Of a stretch of DNA of 64,000 bases, positions 13,701 through 26,721 are shown piece by piece; the stretch's first letter is position 1, and each line of letters starts with the position of its first letter. The notes beneath the pieces were generated by a model. That model ran no database searches, was not told the DNA's origin, and worked only from the letters and a program-made list of their open reading frames with translations. This DNA comes from Pseudoscleropodium purum (taxonomy: Eukaryota; Streptophyta; Bryopsida; Hypnales; Brachytheciaceae): positions 10,976,501 through 11,040,500 of the forward strand of contig OZ017796.1 of assembly GCA_963969395.1 (NCBI GenBank), in the 5' to 3' direction. The position numbers were made by a program, and so were the translations under genes.

Positions 13701-14122
13701 CCTTCGCAGCAGCAGTGTGGTTAGTGAGTGACAGAAGTCCTGTGTGTGTTGAATCAAACCATTCTCTCCCTGCAGCTCACACGCATTGTTCATTAAGGAA
13801 TTTCTTATGTCAAAATTTGAGCCCAACAATCTACTGATCAGAACAGAACAACATGAATAGTAGAACACAGAAAAACGTAGTATTCACATAATTTAGCACT
13901 AAAGTATGTCCTAAACTAAAATACCAGGAGAGCCCTTCAGTCACTGAAATAACTGAAATAAGGTTTAGGGTTGACTCCATCTGAACACCAAGAAAAAGGA
14001 ACTGTGGAAACTTCTGTATCACTGGTATTGTGTCAGGCTAATAAGAACGACTGCAGATCGTCATCCATCCCTTCAAGTCAAAAGTCAAGGACTTGCTAAT
14101 TGAAAGCCCACACAGTCTGGGT
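7711..14122. other. AT-rich intergenic DNA with isolated GC-richer patches
   Basis: No gene is supported. Patches around 9.9-10.6 kb and 12.3-12.7 kb are less AT-rich and have open frames on both strands. These come from low-complexity sequence or lack any domain or consistent splice signals. An open frame at 12532-12753 has protein-like composition but no relatives I recognise. Confidence 0.35.
10111..10168. repeat. Compound trinucleotide microsatellite (TTC)n-(TGC)n
   Basis: An uninterrupted run of CTT/TTC triplets is followed by a run of TGC/CTG triplets. Poly-Leu, poly-Glu and poly-Gln open frames across this site are by-products of the repeat. Confidence 0.95.
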
Positions 14123-14200
14123 TGGTCCAACTCCTGGTCCTACGCCTGGTCCAATGCTTGGTCCACCTCTTAGTCCACCTCTTGGTCCAACTCCTGGTCC
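14123..14200. repeat. 12-bp minisatellite, about 6.5 units
   Basis: The unit is TGGTCCAACTCC with variants such as TGGTCCTACGCC, TGGTCCACCTCT and TAGTCCACCTCT. The 12-bp period gives an open repeat peptide on both strands. There is no evidence that it is translated. Confidence 0.9.
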
Positions 14201-15414
14201 AAGACGAAGTGGCTAGACTGGTGAGTTCTTTTTGTTCTTTTTTTCGGGAAACAAGCGTGTTTTGGAAACACACTGCAAGGGTTTTCCGTCTAGAAGAGAG
14301 GTTAATTTCACACAAGGTTAAGAACCTGTAGCCACCAAGTTTCGAATCCACAACCACGGTTTGGGTACCTCACCACCATCACCTGATAGTTTAGGGCCAT
14401 CTCGGACCGATTGGTGGATTTTTATCTAGCTATAAGTTATGTGAATGATTTAGTCTCGAACATAAGGTAAACCTACCTATGACAAGCAAATCATCCATGA
14501 CAGGCACCTAGGGAACTCCTCCAATATAGTCTTCTATCAACCCATGAGAAACTTTTTCTTAAAAATGGGATTAAGACTAAATTAGGTTGATTTGTAGTTG
14601 TTATCAAAGCCTTAGGATATGGTTATGAACTTATTAGTAACTATCATAGAACACTTACACCTTTCTAGTGTAAACTATTAGTAAAAAGTTATTTTTTTAA
14701 TTTCTTCATGTCATGTTCATGTTAGGAAATCTTGTAACCATGTTAGAAAATGTTATGATTGCTTTGGGTGGAAATATGACCATCATGAAAACACTTTTCT
14801 GCTAATTTTGAGTAGTCTACAGATTGTTTTAGCCAACTAGACAACAAACTTTGAAAATTCATAAAAAATTCATATTTTGTCGAGAAAATAAAATTCTAGT
14901 TGCTTCCTTCATTTCTCACATTTGTTTTTGTATGAAAAAAAAATCTGATTTCTTTTTGTTAATGACAATAGAACAGATCAATCATTCTGCCTGTTATAAG
15001 CAAGTTTGCTTTAGAACACAAGCAATTTTGGGTGTTTGACCTGTTACTGTAGGCTACACCCAAATCTGTTCTGCTTTACTTGTCCATTGAATTGCACTAC
15101 ATGTATGCTAGCACACTTGACTATCTACTGAAAAGAGGCGGACAGCCTGAAAAGAATACAAACTTCATGATGTAACTAAGGTGCCAAAAATTGTGACATT
15201 TCTATGCACAAAGCTCCAAAAACAAGGAGAGGTATAGCCATATAAGTTTTGAGACAAACATCGTGAATTTTGGCCAATGTAATGAAAATGGAGGAAAATG
15301 TCATCCACATGCCCCTCAAAAAAAGTACAGTGCTATGACCTGTACTTAGTAAATCTCATGTTCATTAGAATGACATGTTTCAATTGAAATTGGTATTGTT
15401 TCAATCACCTGCCT
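14201..15414. other. AT-rich intergenic DNA
   Basis: No gene or complete element is seen. Short open frames lack recognisable content. Confidence 0.45.
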
Positions 15415-16344
15415 ATAACCTTAGATCTAACAAGTACTAGTTTTTTGAGCTCTAGTTACTTGAGCATTTTCTCATACAAGTTTCAAATTACGAAAAATAA
15501 CATTTTTGGACATATATAATTGTAGGATCTTGTATTACACTAATTTGAAAAGATGTGAAAAAAATTTCAAAAATTTCCACCATATAGATTGCAAGATATT
15601 AGCATTTGAAGGGACAAAAATCATTTTTTTTGTCTCTGCAAAAAATTAGGGAGTTGCACTTTACAAGGTCACATTTGTATGAAAAAATATTCAAAATAGA
15701 GGTGCTTCTTTGGATTCGTTCTTCAAGTCATGTTGGCTACTTGTTTGAAATTTTTTGGATCATTTGAAATTGTACAACATATAGGAAAAAAATAGTAAGT
15801 ATAAAGATGTAGAGAATGATTTAAAATACTCAATTGTTAACAATTTATTTATAAAATTGAAAAATGCCAGTCCTAATGGTTGTAATGTTGTAATAAATAA
15901 TCTTCACCTAATGTTTTTATTTTTTCCAAAATACTTGAAAATTGAGTTCAATAAAAGACTTCAATGATTATTTTGGAGTAGAGGATCTATAACTGCCCGC
16001 AAACTAAAACACCTCATAACTATTGACTCATTGATCAAAATAAAATGATTCAAAACTTTCTTCGTATATATAAATCTAGAAAACCAATTTCAAATTTGGA
16101 TTTTTGAAAAAAATAATTTTTTTAGATTTTCTTGGACTCCCTAAGTTGAAAAAAACCCTACATATTAGGCCATAACTTTTGACTCATATTTCCAAATGTC
16201 CTAAAACTTAGTGCACATGAAAGATATTTCTCGTCTACACCTTCTATTAAAATTTGGGCCAAAAACATGAAAATCTCTAGTCACATGTATTTATCCAAAA
16301 TTTCTACGTTGCCAAGAAATGAAGCTTGGTCCTCCAAAGGTTAA
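15415..16344 (-). mobile_element. TTAA-type foldback family element, copy A (inverted)
   Basis: The reverse complement begins TTAACCTTTGGAGGACC and follows copy B (19380-20257) over almost its whole length. Shared segments include TATGGCCTAATATG, TTTCTAGATTTATATATA, AAAGCTTTGAAT, GAGTCAAAAGTTATGAGG, TTTTAGTTTG, TCTACTCCAAA, TATATGTTGTACAAT and GCTAATATCTTGCAATCTA. The far end (ATAACCTTAGATC) is more decayed. No transposase frame is present, so the element is non-autonomous. Confidence 0.75.
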
Positions 16345-19300
16345 AGGAATATGACCATAAGAAAATTGTGCCTAATTGTGATCCATTTTAAAAACCAATT
16401 ACTGCAGATTCTTGCCTAAAATGCATTGTCTCTATTTATGAGAGCCTAAGGTTGTATTTGTGTATATCTACCTATTTTCAGCCTTTCAAAAATCCATAGT
16501 TTATTCTTATTATGTCCAAAACATATCCATAAGAATGGAACCCATAATACTCTCACTTTTGAGTGACAACAAGATTCAACTACGTTAAAATGAAGCAATA
16601 GGAGCAATCCCCAATTGCTTATTTGAGACGCAACAAGGTGTAGCCCTTCCTTCCTACCCTTAGCCTGCTCCAAAATTCTCATTGAGTGAACCCACGTGAT
16701 TCCCAACAGTGACCCATTTCTTGATCATATTTTACGAACAAATTGACAAGCTTGTGTCTACATTCTTTAGCAGTACCATGAGAAGGTATGTGGCACATGT
16801 TTCGAAGCTGGAGCAAGCATCAAGAACAACCGACCATGCCAGAGTGTACTTAACTTACATTGCACAAATTTCTTGATCAAATTTCATTATTTTTTCTGAC
16901 CTGTAAGTTTACAATGGTACAACTCTTTTTGCTTAAACATTTCTTCAAGAAGAGCACATGATCAACCCAACCTGTGCATGTTAAAATCACTGGGAGCGTA
17001 GTCTTCCCTTTGCGAAGGCATGTTCCACTGGCAGAATTGGCGTGGAATGCAGATTACTAATTTTTCTTATCTTTCTACATGGGAATAAATTTCACCACTT
17101 CACATTGCTGACAATCTGTTGCAAAATTGCTTAGATGATTGACTGTTTGTGCATTTATCTTATAGGAGGAGGCTCTAAAAATGTATGAGCATTTTCAATT
17201 GCCCCTAAAAAATGGTGCAAAAAGAAGGCAAATAGTTCTTGAAGAAGAGTAGATTTTTAAAGGTGATAAAATTGATTGCAAGTGCATGGTTTCAAGACTA
17301 TTAGTAGTTAGTAAAGCTTGCAAGAATGTACGTTTCTAACTCATGAAAACATTATTGAAGATGATGGCAATAAATAAAATTAAGTATGGAGAAGGTGGTG
17401 ACTTGTCACACTCTATGACTTTGGCATAGGAGGCATGTGTCATACTCTATTTTTGCCACTCTTTGCATGCTTTCCAAAACTCTCATAAACATCCTAAGCT
17501 TCTTGTCAATCAATTTTTGCACTCATTTGCTACATTCTAAGGCATAGTCCAATTCATGCTTGAATGACTAATGCAATCTACGCACAACAATAGCACCCTA
17601 CAAACCTATCCCTTTGAAAAATCACAATTTATTCAATACCACTTAGAAAATTAACCCTATAAGCTTTCAATTGTTTTCTATTTTTCTACATACCCCTCTT
17701 AAAATTAGATAGGTTTGGGTGCACTAATCAGTCATCAGTTGTGTTTTTCTCCTTAGATGAGTGAATCCTGACTCTTGAGCCTTCTACCTTAGTGGAAACT
17801 TGGGCCATGAAGACTAAAGAAATGATTACTAAATGATGCACTAGTAGTCAAATTTGTCATGTGTGTAATTTTCCTAGTCTATGTACCATGCCATTGAATT
17901 GTATAGAGATGAATAATATTTCTTTTTTGAAACTTCCCCCTAGAAAAAAACTGTGCACATTGATATTCCTAAACTATTTAAATTTTATTATTTCAACATC
18001 AATTCTAAAGATTCAATTTCAAAAATTTGTAGTTTTTTCTATCTTTAGCATTTGAAAATGTCTATGATTGGTCAAAATTTTAGCTTTAGTTGATGTGTGA
18101 AAAGAGCCATAAGATTTAATGATGAGAACATCAATAATTTTTTCAAATAATAATTTTCCAACCTATGCAAGTACTAAAGACATTGCACTCTTTTCCTTAT
18201 AATTTTTGTTTGACTTTAGTGATCTTAGTTTTGAATCTAAATACAAATAGACAACTCGATCTAAATTTCATAGAATAAATAAATTTTAGAGAAATTATTA
18301 TTTTAGCCCCCAAATATTGCTTGAAGATAGAACAATGCTATTATAAATTGGTTGATTGGGCATTTAGGGAGCAACTTTTCCAATGACCTTTTGCAAGTAT
18401 ACATTCAATTTTTTTCTTAGTTTATATTAAATTTCAAATCTAAAATATACAATCCATTTATTGTTCAAAATGTATGTTTGTACATAGGTGTAGATAGCAT
18501 TGATTCACATTCTTATAAAATCAAAAGGTTGTAGTAATAAATCAACATCAAGTTCACAATTTAAAAAAAAAAAAAACATGCAAATTTCATTGCATATGCT
18601 TTAGTGCATTGTCATATACTAACCTTTTATTGAATAAATATGTATTGTGATATTTGGAGACCTTCCACAATTTGGGATGTAGCATTTTTAGCACCATTTG
18701 ATGCAAGATTTCTAACATTTATTTATTTTGTACAAATTTTCAATTTAGAGAAATTTCATGTGATCCAAATCGCATGTTTGGATTGATTTTTTTGGGATGT
18801 GAAGGGTTAGCAATGTGAAACTTTCAATTGTCAATTGCCATGCTATACTATATTTAAATTTTTTTATTTTAAATTTGTATTTATTTAGTTGCAATTTTGG
18901 TCAAAAACATTGCATTGGGCTAGTGCAAACATTGAAAATTGTGTGGTATGATTGACCTTTTTGATATCCCATGTCTTATATTGACAACATTAATTCAATC
19001 AAAATAAAACAAAAATATAATTCTTGATTGATATAGAATTAGAACTTGAGGGTACTATGAATGAAAACACAATAAAAATTATATGAAATAGATGCCAAAA
19101 AAATGCAATTTGGACATTAAGCAATTCAAATGCATCCATTTAGAAGTTTTCTCTCTTTAAAAACTTAAAGGCAATGACAAAAGAAGCATTACAAAAGAAA
19201 TTTCATACAAATTGAAGGATATTTCAATCATTTGATGTCTAAATCCATATTATTTTGTTTATTTTGTTCATTTTTTTTATGCTCTTTAAATGATAGTACT

Positions 19301-19379
19301 CTCAAGATATAATTCCATATCAAAACAAAAAGTTTTGTTTTTCTTGGGCTCACCTATTCAAATACTTGGTTAGACTTAT
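16345..19379. other. AT-rich DNA between two inverted element copies
   Basis: About 3 kb of very AT-rich sequence lies between copies A and B. It has only short open frames without recognisable domains. It could be ordinary spacer or the loop of a larger inverted structure; nothing here resembles a transposase. Confidence 0.45.
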
Positions 19380-20257
19380 TTAACCCCTGAAGGACTGAGG
19401 TGTGTTTAATGGCAACATAACTTTTGGGGGAAGGTGTGGAGTGTGGACGAGGAATATTTATCATGTACACTAAATTTCGAAAATATGAGTCAAAAGTTAT
19501 GGCCTAATATGTAGTTTGTTTCTCAACTCGGGCAGTTTGGGCAGATCTAAAAGAATTACTTTTTTCAAAAACAAAAATTTGAAATAAATTTTCTAGATTT
19601 ATATATACATAGAAAGCTTTGAATGATTCCATTTTGATGAATGAGTCAAAAGTTATGAGGTGTTTTAGTTTGTGGGCAATCGTAGATTCTCTACTCCAAA
19701 GTAAACTTTGAAGTTCTTTATTGAACTCAATTTTCAATATTTTTGGAAATAAATAAATATACTAAGTGAAAATTGTTTATTGCAACATTACAAACATTGG
19801 GATTGAAAATTTTCAATTCCATGATTTAATTATTAACAATTTAGTATTTTGATTCATTCTCTACTTCTTTCTACTTACTATTTTTTTCCTATATGTTGTA
19901 CAATTCCAAATGATCTCAATTTTTTCAAGCATGTAGCCAACTTTCCTTGAAGAATGAATCCAAAGAGTTGCAACCATTTTGGACATTTTTCATACAAATG
20001 AGACCTTGTGAAATGCAACTACCCAGTTTTTTGCGCCACCAAAAAAAGGCTTTTTGTCAATTCAAATGCTAATATCTTGCAATCTACATGGTGGAAGTTT
20101 CTGAATTTTTTTTCAAATCTTCTAAAATTATCATACTACAAGATTCTACTATTGGATGTGTCCAAAAAAAGTTAAATTTTTTTTTGATACTAGTCCTAAA
20201 AATGACAGTTTTAGAGCATTTTTGGTGAAAACATAGTTAAGGAACTTCAGAGGTTAA
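19380..20257 (+). mobile_element. TTAA-type foldback family element, copy B (complete ends)
   Basis: The element starts TTAACCCCTGAAGGACTG and ends GGAACTTCAGAGGTTAA, so both ends are TTAA followed by a matching inverted terminal repeat. Internally it carries the family core (AAAGCTTTGAAT, GAGTCAAAAGTTATGAGGTG, TTTTAGTTTGTGG) seen in the other copies. It is about 878 bp long with no coding capacity. It is the inverted counterpart of copy A. Confidence 0.78.
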
Positions 20258-21990
20258 ACTTATTAGCAAGTAGTGTAAGGACAACTTTGCTAAATGTCTA
20301 TGTGCCATTGAGCTTTAAATGAAAATGAAAATAGAGTTGTGTGCTATCTCTTCAAAAATAGTCTACAACTTCCTACATTGAATTTGCATAAGAAAATCAT
20401 ATATAGAGATTAAAATGTGCTCTTGACAACTTTGCACACCTCTTAAATGGGCCCTCAAAATCACTCTCCTACATACTTTGAAAAGATTGAATGACCCAAA
20501 TAATATCATCTATCTTATGAAGAACCATCAATAAAAGAAAATTGCCTCAAGAGCTAGGAGGCTTGAGACCATTAAAGTAACTATATCTAAAATGGAATGC
20601 TCCTCATAATCGACCCCTATTTTTGAAGTGAAAATAAGCAAGGAAGATTCTCAAAATAGTGTGCATGACAAAGACAAATGTTAAATGAATCTTGATTATT
20701 ATGCAACTCTATAAATAGAACTCTGAAGGTGGCAACTAAACAAGTGGTCAATTTTGGATGCACTTGGTGTTTTAATTTCTCTTTACTATCATTTTTTTAC
20801 GTGCACCAAATTTATTTTGGCATCATCCTACATGATACTTTTAGCACCCTACACCTTGAATCTTTGAAAATTTGTACCTGATTCAAAATTCATCCAAAAA
20901 TTATGGAACCATTTGTAGTTTGATTTATAGCCCTTTAGAAATGTGCAAAAAATGTTATTCATTTTCTAAAGCACATTGGTTATGCTACAGAGCTTATTCA
21001 GTCCATTTTAGATGTAGTTATTATATGGGACATAATGTCAAGTCTAATAGTCCATCACAAATGTACATATGTATATTTTTTGCAAATCTAAAAAGCATAA
21101 AAGAGGAGCTACATTATAAGTTACAAGGCTTTTTTGACTATCCAATGGAATGACACAAATTTGCCTTGAAAATAAGAATTGGCATTATGGTTGCATTATT
21201 AAATCATTCATCACATGGTATAAATATGTTATGTATTTCCACCATTCAAAACCAATGATTCTTTCAACTCTTCTTAAGAGAGTTGACCCATTTCTAACCA
21301 CTTAAGCAATTACATGTATCTAGAGCCGAGGTTCTTAAGTGGAAAAATTATCCCATATACAAAAATAGAATTTAGAAGGATTTTGTATTTTTCCAAAATT
21401 TCATTTAAAAAAATATAATTACTATGCATTTTATAGTTGAAGATTTTGTTTGACCTATTCTTGTCATATAAATCTTCCTATTTTCAACCATGGGTTGGTT
21501 GCAAAATCAACCAAGACTACATTGTAATGTGCTACAATTGTATTAAAAACTATGTCATAATTAATTACTACTTTTCTCCTACTAATTGGAAAAAAAGTAG
21601 CCTATAAGGTAGACCAACCTATTAATACCTTGATAAACAATTTGACTATGTTGCAACCAACTCCAACAAGGGCACCTATTTTTCAAAGCTATGCACATGT
21701 TTCATGGAGCAAACCCAAGTCACATTATAATTTTTCAATGAAAATTGTAATTTTTGTGAATTTTTGAAGTTGTCTACCCTGAAATTATGAAGCCGTGGTA
21801 GAGTAGTGTCATAAATGTCATATTAATAACCCATTACCACCATAAATTGTATCTATCAGCACATGCATATTTGCCAATCAAAGATGTAACCCATTACCCA
21901 AGTTACAATAAATGTTCTAATTTTGTGAGTAAAGTAAATGAAGTTGGAGAAGTTTGGTGGTGGTAATAGGGCATTAGTTTTAGTTGGTGG
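20258..21990. other. AT-rich intergenic DNA
   Basis: No gene is supported. An open frame at 20872-21153 lacks any recognisable motif. Confidence 0.45.
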
Positions 21991-22002
21991 TAATAGGAAG
22001 AT

Positions 22003-22064
22003 GGCGGCAATGGGCTGGTCTACCTTATAACGAGAAGAGGTCCCTGGTCAGAATCGGGGTCGCC
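22003..22064 (+). pseudogene. Degenerate tRNA-like segment (possibly a SINE head)
   Basis: The segment pairs GGCG at its start with CGCC at its end. It has an anticodon-arm-like CCTTATAACG and a T-arm-like GTCCCTGGTCAGAATCGGGG, where a normal T loop would read GGTTCGAATC. The D arm is shortened and the T loop has one extra base. It cannot be a normal tRNA. A pseudogene or the head of a tRNA-derived SINE fits, and chance remains possible. Confidence 0.3.
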
Positions 22065-22225
22065 TCCCTTAGTGAGGTGAGACCTGAAAACGCCTCAGCT
22101 GGCTTGATCTCCACATACACGCATAAGCAGATACCGATTCCAACTCAAGAAAATCTTCAGGAGCTTAAGCTTACTTGTAACCCCAACTATGTACAATGTC
22201 GAAGCCAGATGGCAAAGTTATGAGA

Positions 22226-22501
22226 CTACAACCTACGTTGATTATACAAACGGCGCCGCCTTTCTTGGCCCAAAAGGTAAGTCATGCTACTCTCCAAACC
22301 CTGCAAAATTCTCTTGATTTCGTGATACGAAGTTTGCTTGGCCTTGGCTGCCGCCTGATCCGCTTCGACAAGCCTCTCCTCTGCCCAAGTCCCAGGTCCT
22401 CTTTTCTGAACATCCTGGTGACGAGCTACATGATGCTTTTGTTTGGGGTAGTCTCTCAGAATACATCCTTGGCACGCAGTCGACTCCCGTCTCAGAGGCC
22501 T
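22226..22501 (-). pseudogene. Orphan exon-like segment of unknown gene
   Basis: Reading leftward, a good acceptor (CCATCTATTTTGCAG) near 22502 leads into an uninterrupted frame of about 90 residues that ends at a TAG around 22226. The frame contains an ESTACQGC motif and a charged stretch with KRGPGTWAEERLVEADQAA, followed by a basic tail RRRRLYNQRR. Its composition is protein-like and differs from the other frames here. I found no partner exon upstream, since the next gene on this strand ends at 23016. It may be a gene relic, a terminal exon of an unrecognised gene, or an alternative 3' exon. The family is not recognised. Confidence 0.35.
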
Positions 22502-22569
22502 GCAAAATAGATGGACAAAAAGATTACCAATTGTGCAGCAGCATACAAGTATAACTCAGAGATGAAAGA

Positions 22570-22760
22570 CAAATCAACCACTTCTTAGCATGTAATTTTT
22601 GGACAACATATGAAGATATTATGAATTTTCAAATTGTTGATTATGCATGTACCAAACATCAACCGTAGAGGCTCATGTTCAGACTCAACGTTTTAAACAA
22701 GAGACAATACGGGTCACTTTTGGGTGAGTCTCAATAAGGTGTAGATACCCTATTTTCTTT
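22570..22760 (+). repeat. Dispersed repeat related to 42535-42690
   Basis: The sequence TTTTTGGACAACATATGAA, then GAATTTTCAAA, CTCATGTTCA, and a GGGT/AGGTGTAG tail, matches the order of segments at 42535-42690. Similarity is patchy. It is probably an old non-coding repeat; no ends or target duplications were found. Confidence 0.4.
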
Positions 22761-23015
22761 ATGTGGTTTGTGAGATACCACCTTGATTATGTGCTAATTA
22801 CATTGAATTGAAACATCAAATAACGAATTTGAGAATCGTTAATCACTGAGAATGATACTTGAGTTCCTCAGCTTGCAAGTGATTTGTTTTCATCTATTTC
22901 ATTGCTGTGGTATTTGGACAGGAGCACTAGATAGAAGTTTAATTCCACTCTCCATATCCTGCACATTTAATTTTCACATACATCACTTTCCGTTCATACA
23001 TCAGAGTTGCAACAC

Positions 23016-26000
23016 TTACAGTTGTGAAGGTGCAGAAGTGCTTCTCAGGGATGCCTCCTGCTCTCGAAGATATTCATGGAGCCTGAGCTTCTTTCGACGA
23101 TCACCTGGAAGCTCGCCTGTGAATTCCTTTGGCTTGGTGGTCCTCAGCATAGAGGCACTGGTACGTAGCTTCTCAGTTAAATCAGGTCGAGCAGGGGCAT
23201 TAGCATTGATCAACCTCCGGATCTCTCTTTGAATTAGCTCATATTCCAGCTTTGGAGGCATCATACTTCCAGTGCTGAAAACATGATTCCCACACTCCAA
23301 CTCTCGCTGAACTTTGCGCACCAGTTTTATTATTCCGCCAGTTCCAACCTCAGGATCCAGCCGCAAATAAAGTTCTGCCACAACACAAGCACGTCCTTGT
23401 TAACCAAGGAATCCTGGTTTGACTGTGACCGATCTGATTGATCATATTGTGGAAAATAAAATTCAGTTTGAAACCAAATTTTAAATCTTCAGAATCAGCG
23501 AAAAACACTTCATGCATTGGTCAGAAATTAAAAATTGGACCAAAAAGAAATCCCCATATGACCTTCTCAAAACTGCTATAAAAAATATAAGGCCCAATTC
23601 GGGCTCCTAGTCCGTTAGGGCTTAATGTTTGAGAACTAGATTGTATAGTATCTAGCAGGCTTCGGCACAAATTGCGCAGAAAAATACGCCTTGAACGTCT
23701 CTAGGGTTGTGATGGAGAAACCTGATAAGCAACCGAGCATCCAACCGAGGGCAGCTTTCCGCCTGAGTTGATCATTCTCATCCTCAATGTGCTTTCGAGC
23801 TCTCTCCTCTCGCCTCTTCGCACTTTCATGCTCTTCATCCTTTTTCTCTAGCGTTAGCTGCAGGTCTTCTACCAGATCCTGCAGCTCCTGTCACTCCCGA
23901 AACGAATATCTTATTATGAAGAATTCTTAAACTCAACACTGTTTTACATTTGAGATTGAACCACCCAAAAAGGCTTACCAGCACCTAGTCACATCATTAT
24001 TCATCAAATTCACCTCTTCTTTTTCACTGGACAGGGTTAGCACCCCCACTTCGAATGACTTTAAGTATAACTCTAATGATTAAGAGGATGTTGACCACCT
24101 AAGCATCTTTTAACAGTCAGTTTTAAGTTATCCATCAATAAAACTTTGAATATTCATAACTTTGGAATACAGTATTCAAATATTGCAATCTTTGGTGTGT
24201 TGGTATCCACTTTTATTTTCTTAACAAGAACATGTAAAATTTGACCAGTCTAATAATAAGAGATATGCTCAGCGCGAAACGTGTCGATTAAGGGAGTTCC
24301 TAACTTACTCTCTGTTACTCGTACGTTAAGAAAACAAGAGAATTATAGATCAGAAAAGGGTATGTCCCTCCAGTCCACAGCTTGACTGCAACGGCCACCA
24401 CTGCATACAAGATATTCACTCTTCTGAACTTGCCAACAAGACATTCAACATTGCTATTTGATGCTGAGTTCACTTGCGATTCTCAACCCGATGAGAACTT
24501 CTACACCCTGGTCTACATAAACTATTAATGCTCTTCTGCAATGAATCTGCAGATAAATGCAAGGCATCTAACCTTGACTTTCTTATGCTCCTTCTGGGCA
24601 ATCCTTTCCTTCTCTTTCATCTCACTTTTCAGAGCTTGCACCGCTTGAACTACCTGCTGAGCTTTCTCCTCCCGCTCCTGCTCCTTCACGAGGAGCTCAG
24701 CTACATGTGCCCTGCATGACTAATAAGGGTCCGTTCTTGTATTAAGACTTTTGTGACTAAAAACTGAGATCGCGTGCACATCGTAAAGAAGTACCCAAAA
24801 GGGCAACATAGAGTGATCCACTAAGAGATAGATGCCTTGAACATAATGCGTTTAACTTAAGACATTATCTTCTTAGTAACAATGCACTAAGTTCTCAGCG
24901 GAATAAATATACTAGGGCTCCTCTGTATAGCCACAGTACCTGCAGCCATGTGCCAACTCATGCCTTAGGTCTTCATTTTCCCTTCGGAGGTTTATTTCTC
25001 GCTTCTCATATTCCGAACGTTGATGGTCAAACGCAGATTCCATGGAATCCAGATACTTCAGAAGCTCTGCACTTTTCTTCTCATACTCATCAATGATGTC
25101 TTGGCGCAAACATGCGACATCCAATCTCTCCCGATCCAAAGCTTCCGATTTATCATAGACATCGATCTGCAGCCACAAGTGCATTTAGCAGGACAGACGT
25201 AAAATTTCAAATAAAACCAAATCCCAGATTCCACAATTCAACTTATGGAGACATACAATCTTGCTAAAATATTTTCTTGATTGACGATGAGTAAAATTGT
25301 AGGGTTTCATCGCACTTAAACTGCTCTATAGTGTGTACAAGGTGACAAAACGGAGCACAAAATTACATTGGGGCTTGACCGTTTGGTGCAAGAATCGTAA
25401 GGAGAATTAGTCCGCAATCCCATGTTCATGTAAAACTCGCTCGCCTCTAGTATCCCTCGCAGCTACTAGTCATATTTATCGCATCCACTTCGTCCTTCCA
25501 TCGCCCTGTGGAAAACCAGTCTAAGTATATTCAGATATATTCGACTATGGCCTTACAATCCATCAGATAACTGAGAAAGAGTCCTAAAATGAAGCATTCA
25601 CCAACGAGAAACAAGTGCAAGAGGAGAGGATAATAAGAATGAACAGTTTATGCGTGCTCCAGGCATCAACATCACCCGTTCACATCACCACCAAAAAGTA
25701 AATTTCCACTTTGCATGAAGTACAACATATACGTAAAATTTGCACGAAAAGTTGGTCCCCGTCCTATCACAGAAGGTAAAGTTTTGAAATGCATGATCAG
25801 AAACTCACAACTGTTCGCACAACATCGTCACTATCGTTAAAAGATCCGACCAAACATGGCGCTGCTTGCATCTGGATCTGGGCTCCAGGAATCCACCTTG
25901 GCTCCGATACCACATACACACACCCTTACTGCCCCTGCTTTCAAATCCAACCGAAAGCAAATCAAGCTTTGTAATATGCAGAGCATGATCAAACCAACTT

Positions 26001-26721
26001 CCCTGGCCTTCCAATGCTTCAAGCCCTGTAGTTTAAGGCAATGAACCTCTCCTGTTCTGTGTCATCTAAATCTGATCATGGTATTCAGTGACATGAGACT
26101 GTTTCATAACATTTAGATTACATCATAAAGAGAACATTGCCCATAATCCATAGAAAGGTCTCTGTATGATGTTACCTAAAAGTCCATGAATCAGTCTAAT
26201 ATTTCTGAAAACCTTGTTTTAGTCACTCGTTACTTGCTCTTGTTTTTGTTTCAGTTCTCGAAGGGTGACTAGGGCTTCCGAATCAGGAATAAAATCTAAA
26301 GCCAGTTTCAACGTTCTGCGATAATCTGAACAACTAATTTTTCCATCAGAACACCCTCAAAATTCTCTGTGTCTGATTCTCACCAGAAGTGTTGTTCACA
26401 ACTCCGTTTCGGAGCAGACATTGTGGACAGTCACCATTATGTACCGTAGTCCCTGCTAGTGGATCTACACCCGAACTCAAAGCTCAGATGAATTTGGAAA
26501 ACCTAGCATGAACCTTTTCTGCCCAATCCAAGATCTTCTCTCTGAAGGAAGAAGAATGGTGTGTCTACACACACGGCCACATTCCATACCTGTAACTGTC
26601 GTCTCCAATCACGCAGCGAAGAAATCACAGGATGCACCAATCGCTTCCCTGTCTTCCGCAGAAATCCGTGACACGTCCCTGGAACGGCCACGTCCAGGGT
26701 CATCTTGGATGGGTCTCCCAT
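23016..26721 (-). CDS. Coiled-coil protein of unknown function
   Basis: Six exons join in frame on the minus strand: 26721-26590, 25877-25809, 25166-24940, 24711-24573, 23887-23722 and 23374-23016. They give about 363 residues. Every junction has GT-AG ends and matching phase. Residues about 68-245 are rich in Glu, Lys, Arg and Gln with heptad-like spacing (for example LLKYLDSMESAFDHQRSEY and LQDLVEDLQLTLEKKDEEH), predicting a long coiled coil. After a short hydrophobic patch (ALGWMLGCLS) comes a 119-residue C-terminal region containing LVRKVQRELE, IQREIRRLINANAPARPDL and KEFTGELPGDRRKKLRLHEYLREQEASL. The family is not recognised. The N terminus is the weak point. The first exon's frame is open upstream to an acceptor at 26794, and the ATG at 26721 was chosen because no upstream exon joins in phase. 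A separate 34-codon frame starting MATVAIATTS at 26975, transit-peptide-like, ends at a stop and may be an upstream ORF or a missed first exon. Confidence 0.75.

Noticed and set aside
14085..14357. Open frames encoding a regular repeat peptide (WTK/WTR or LVQ type)
   Set aside because: The 12-bp minisatellite keeps all frames open. There is no other coding evidence.
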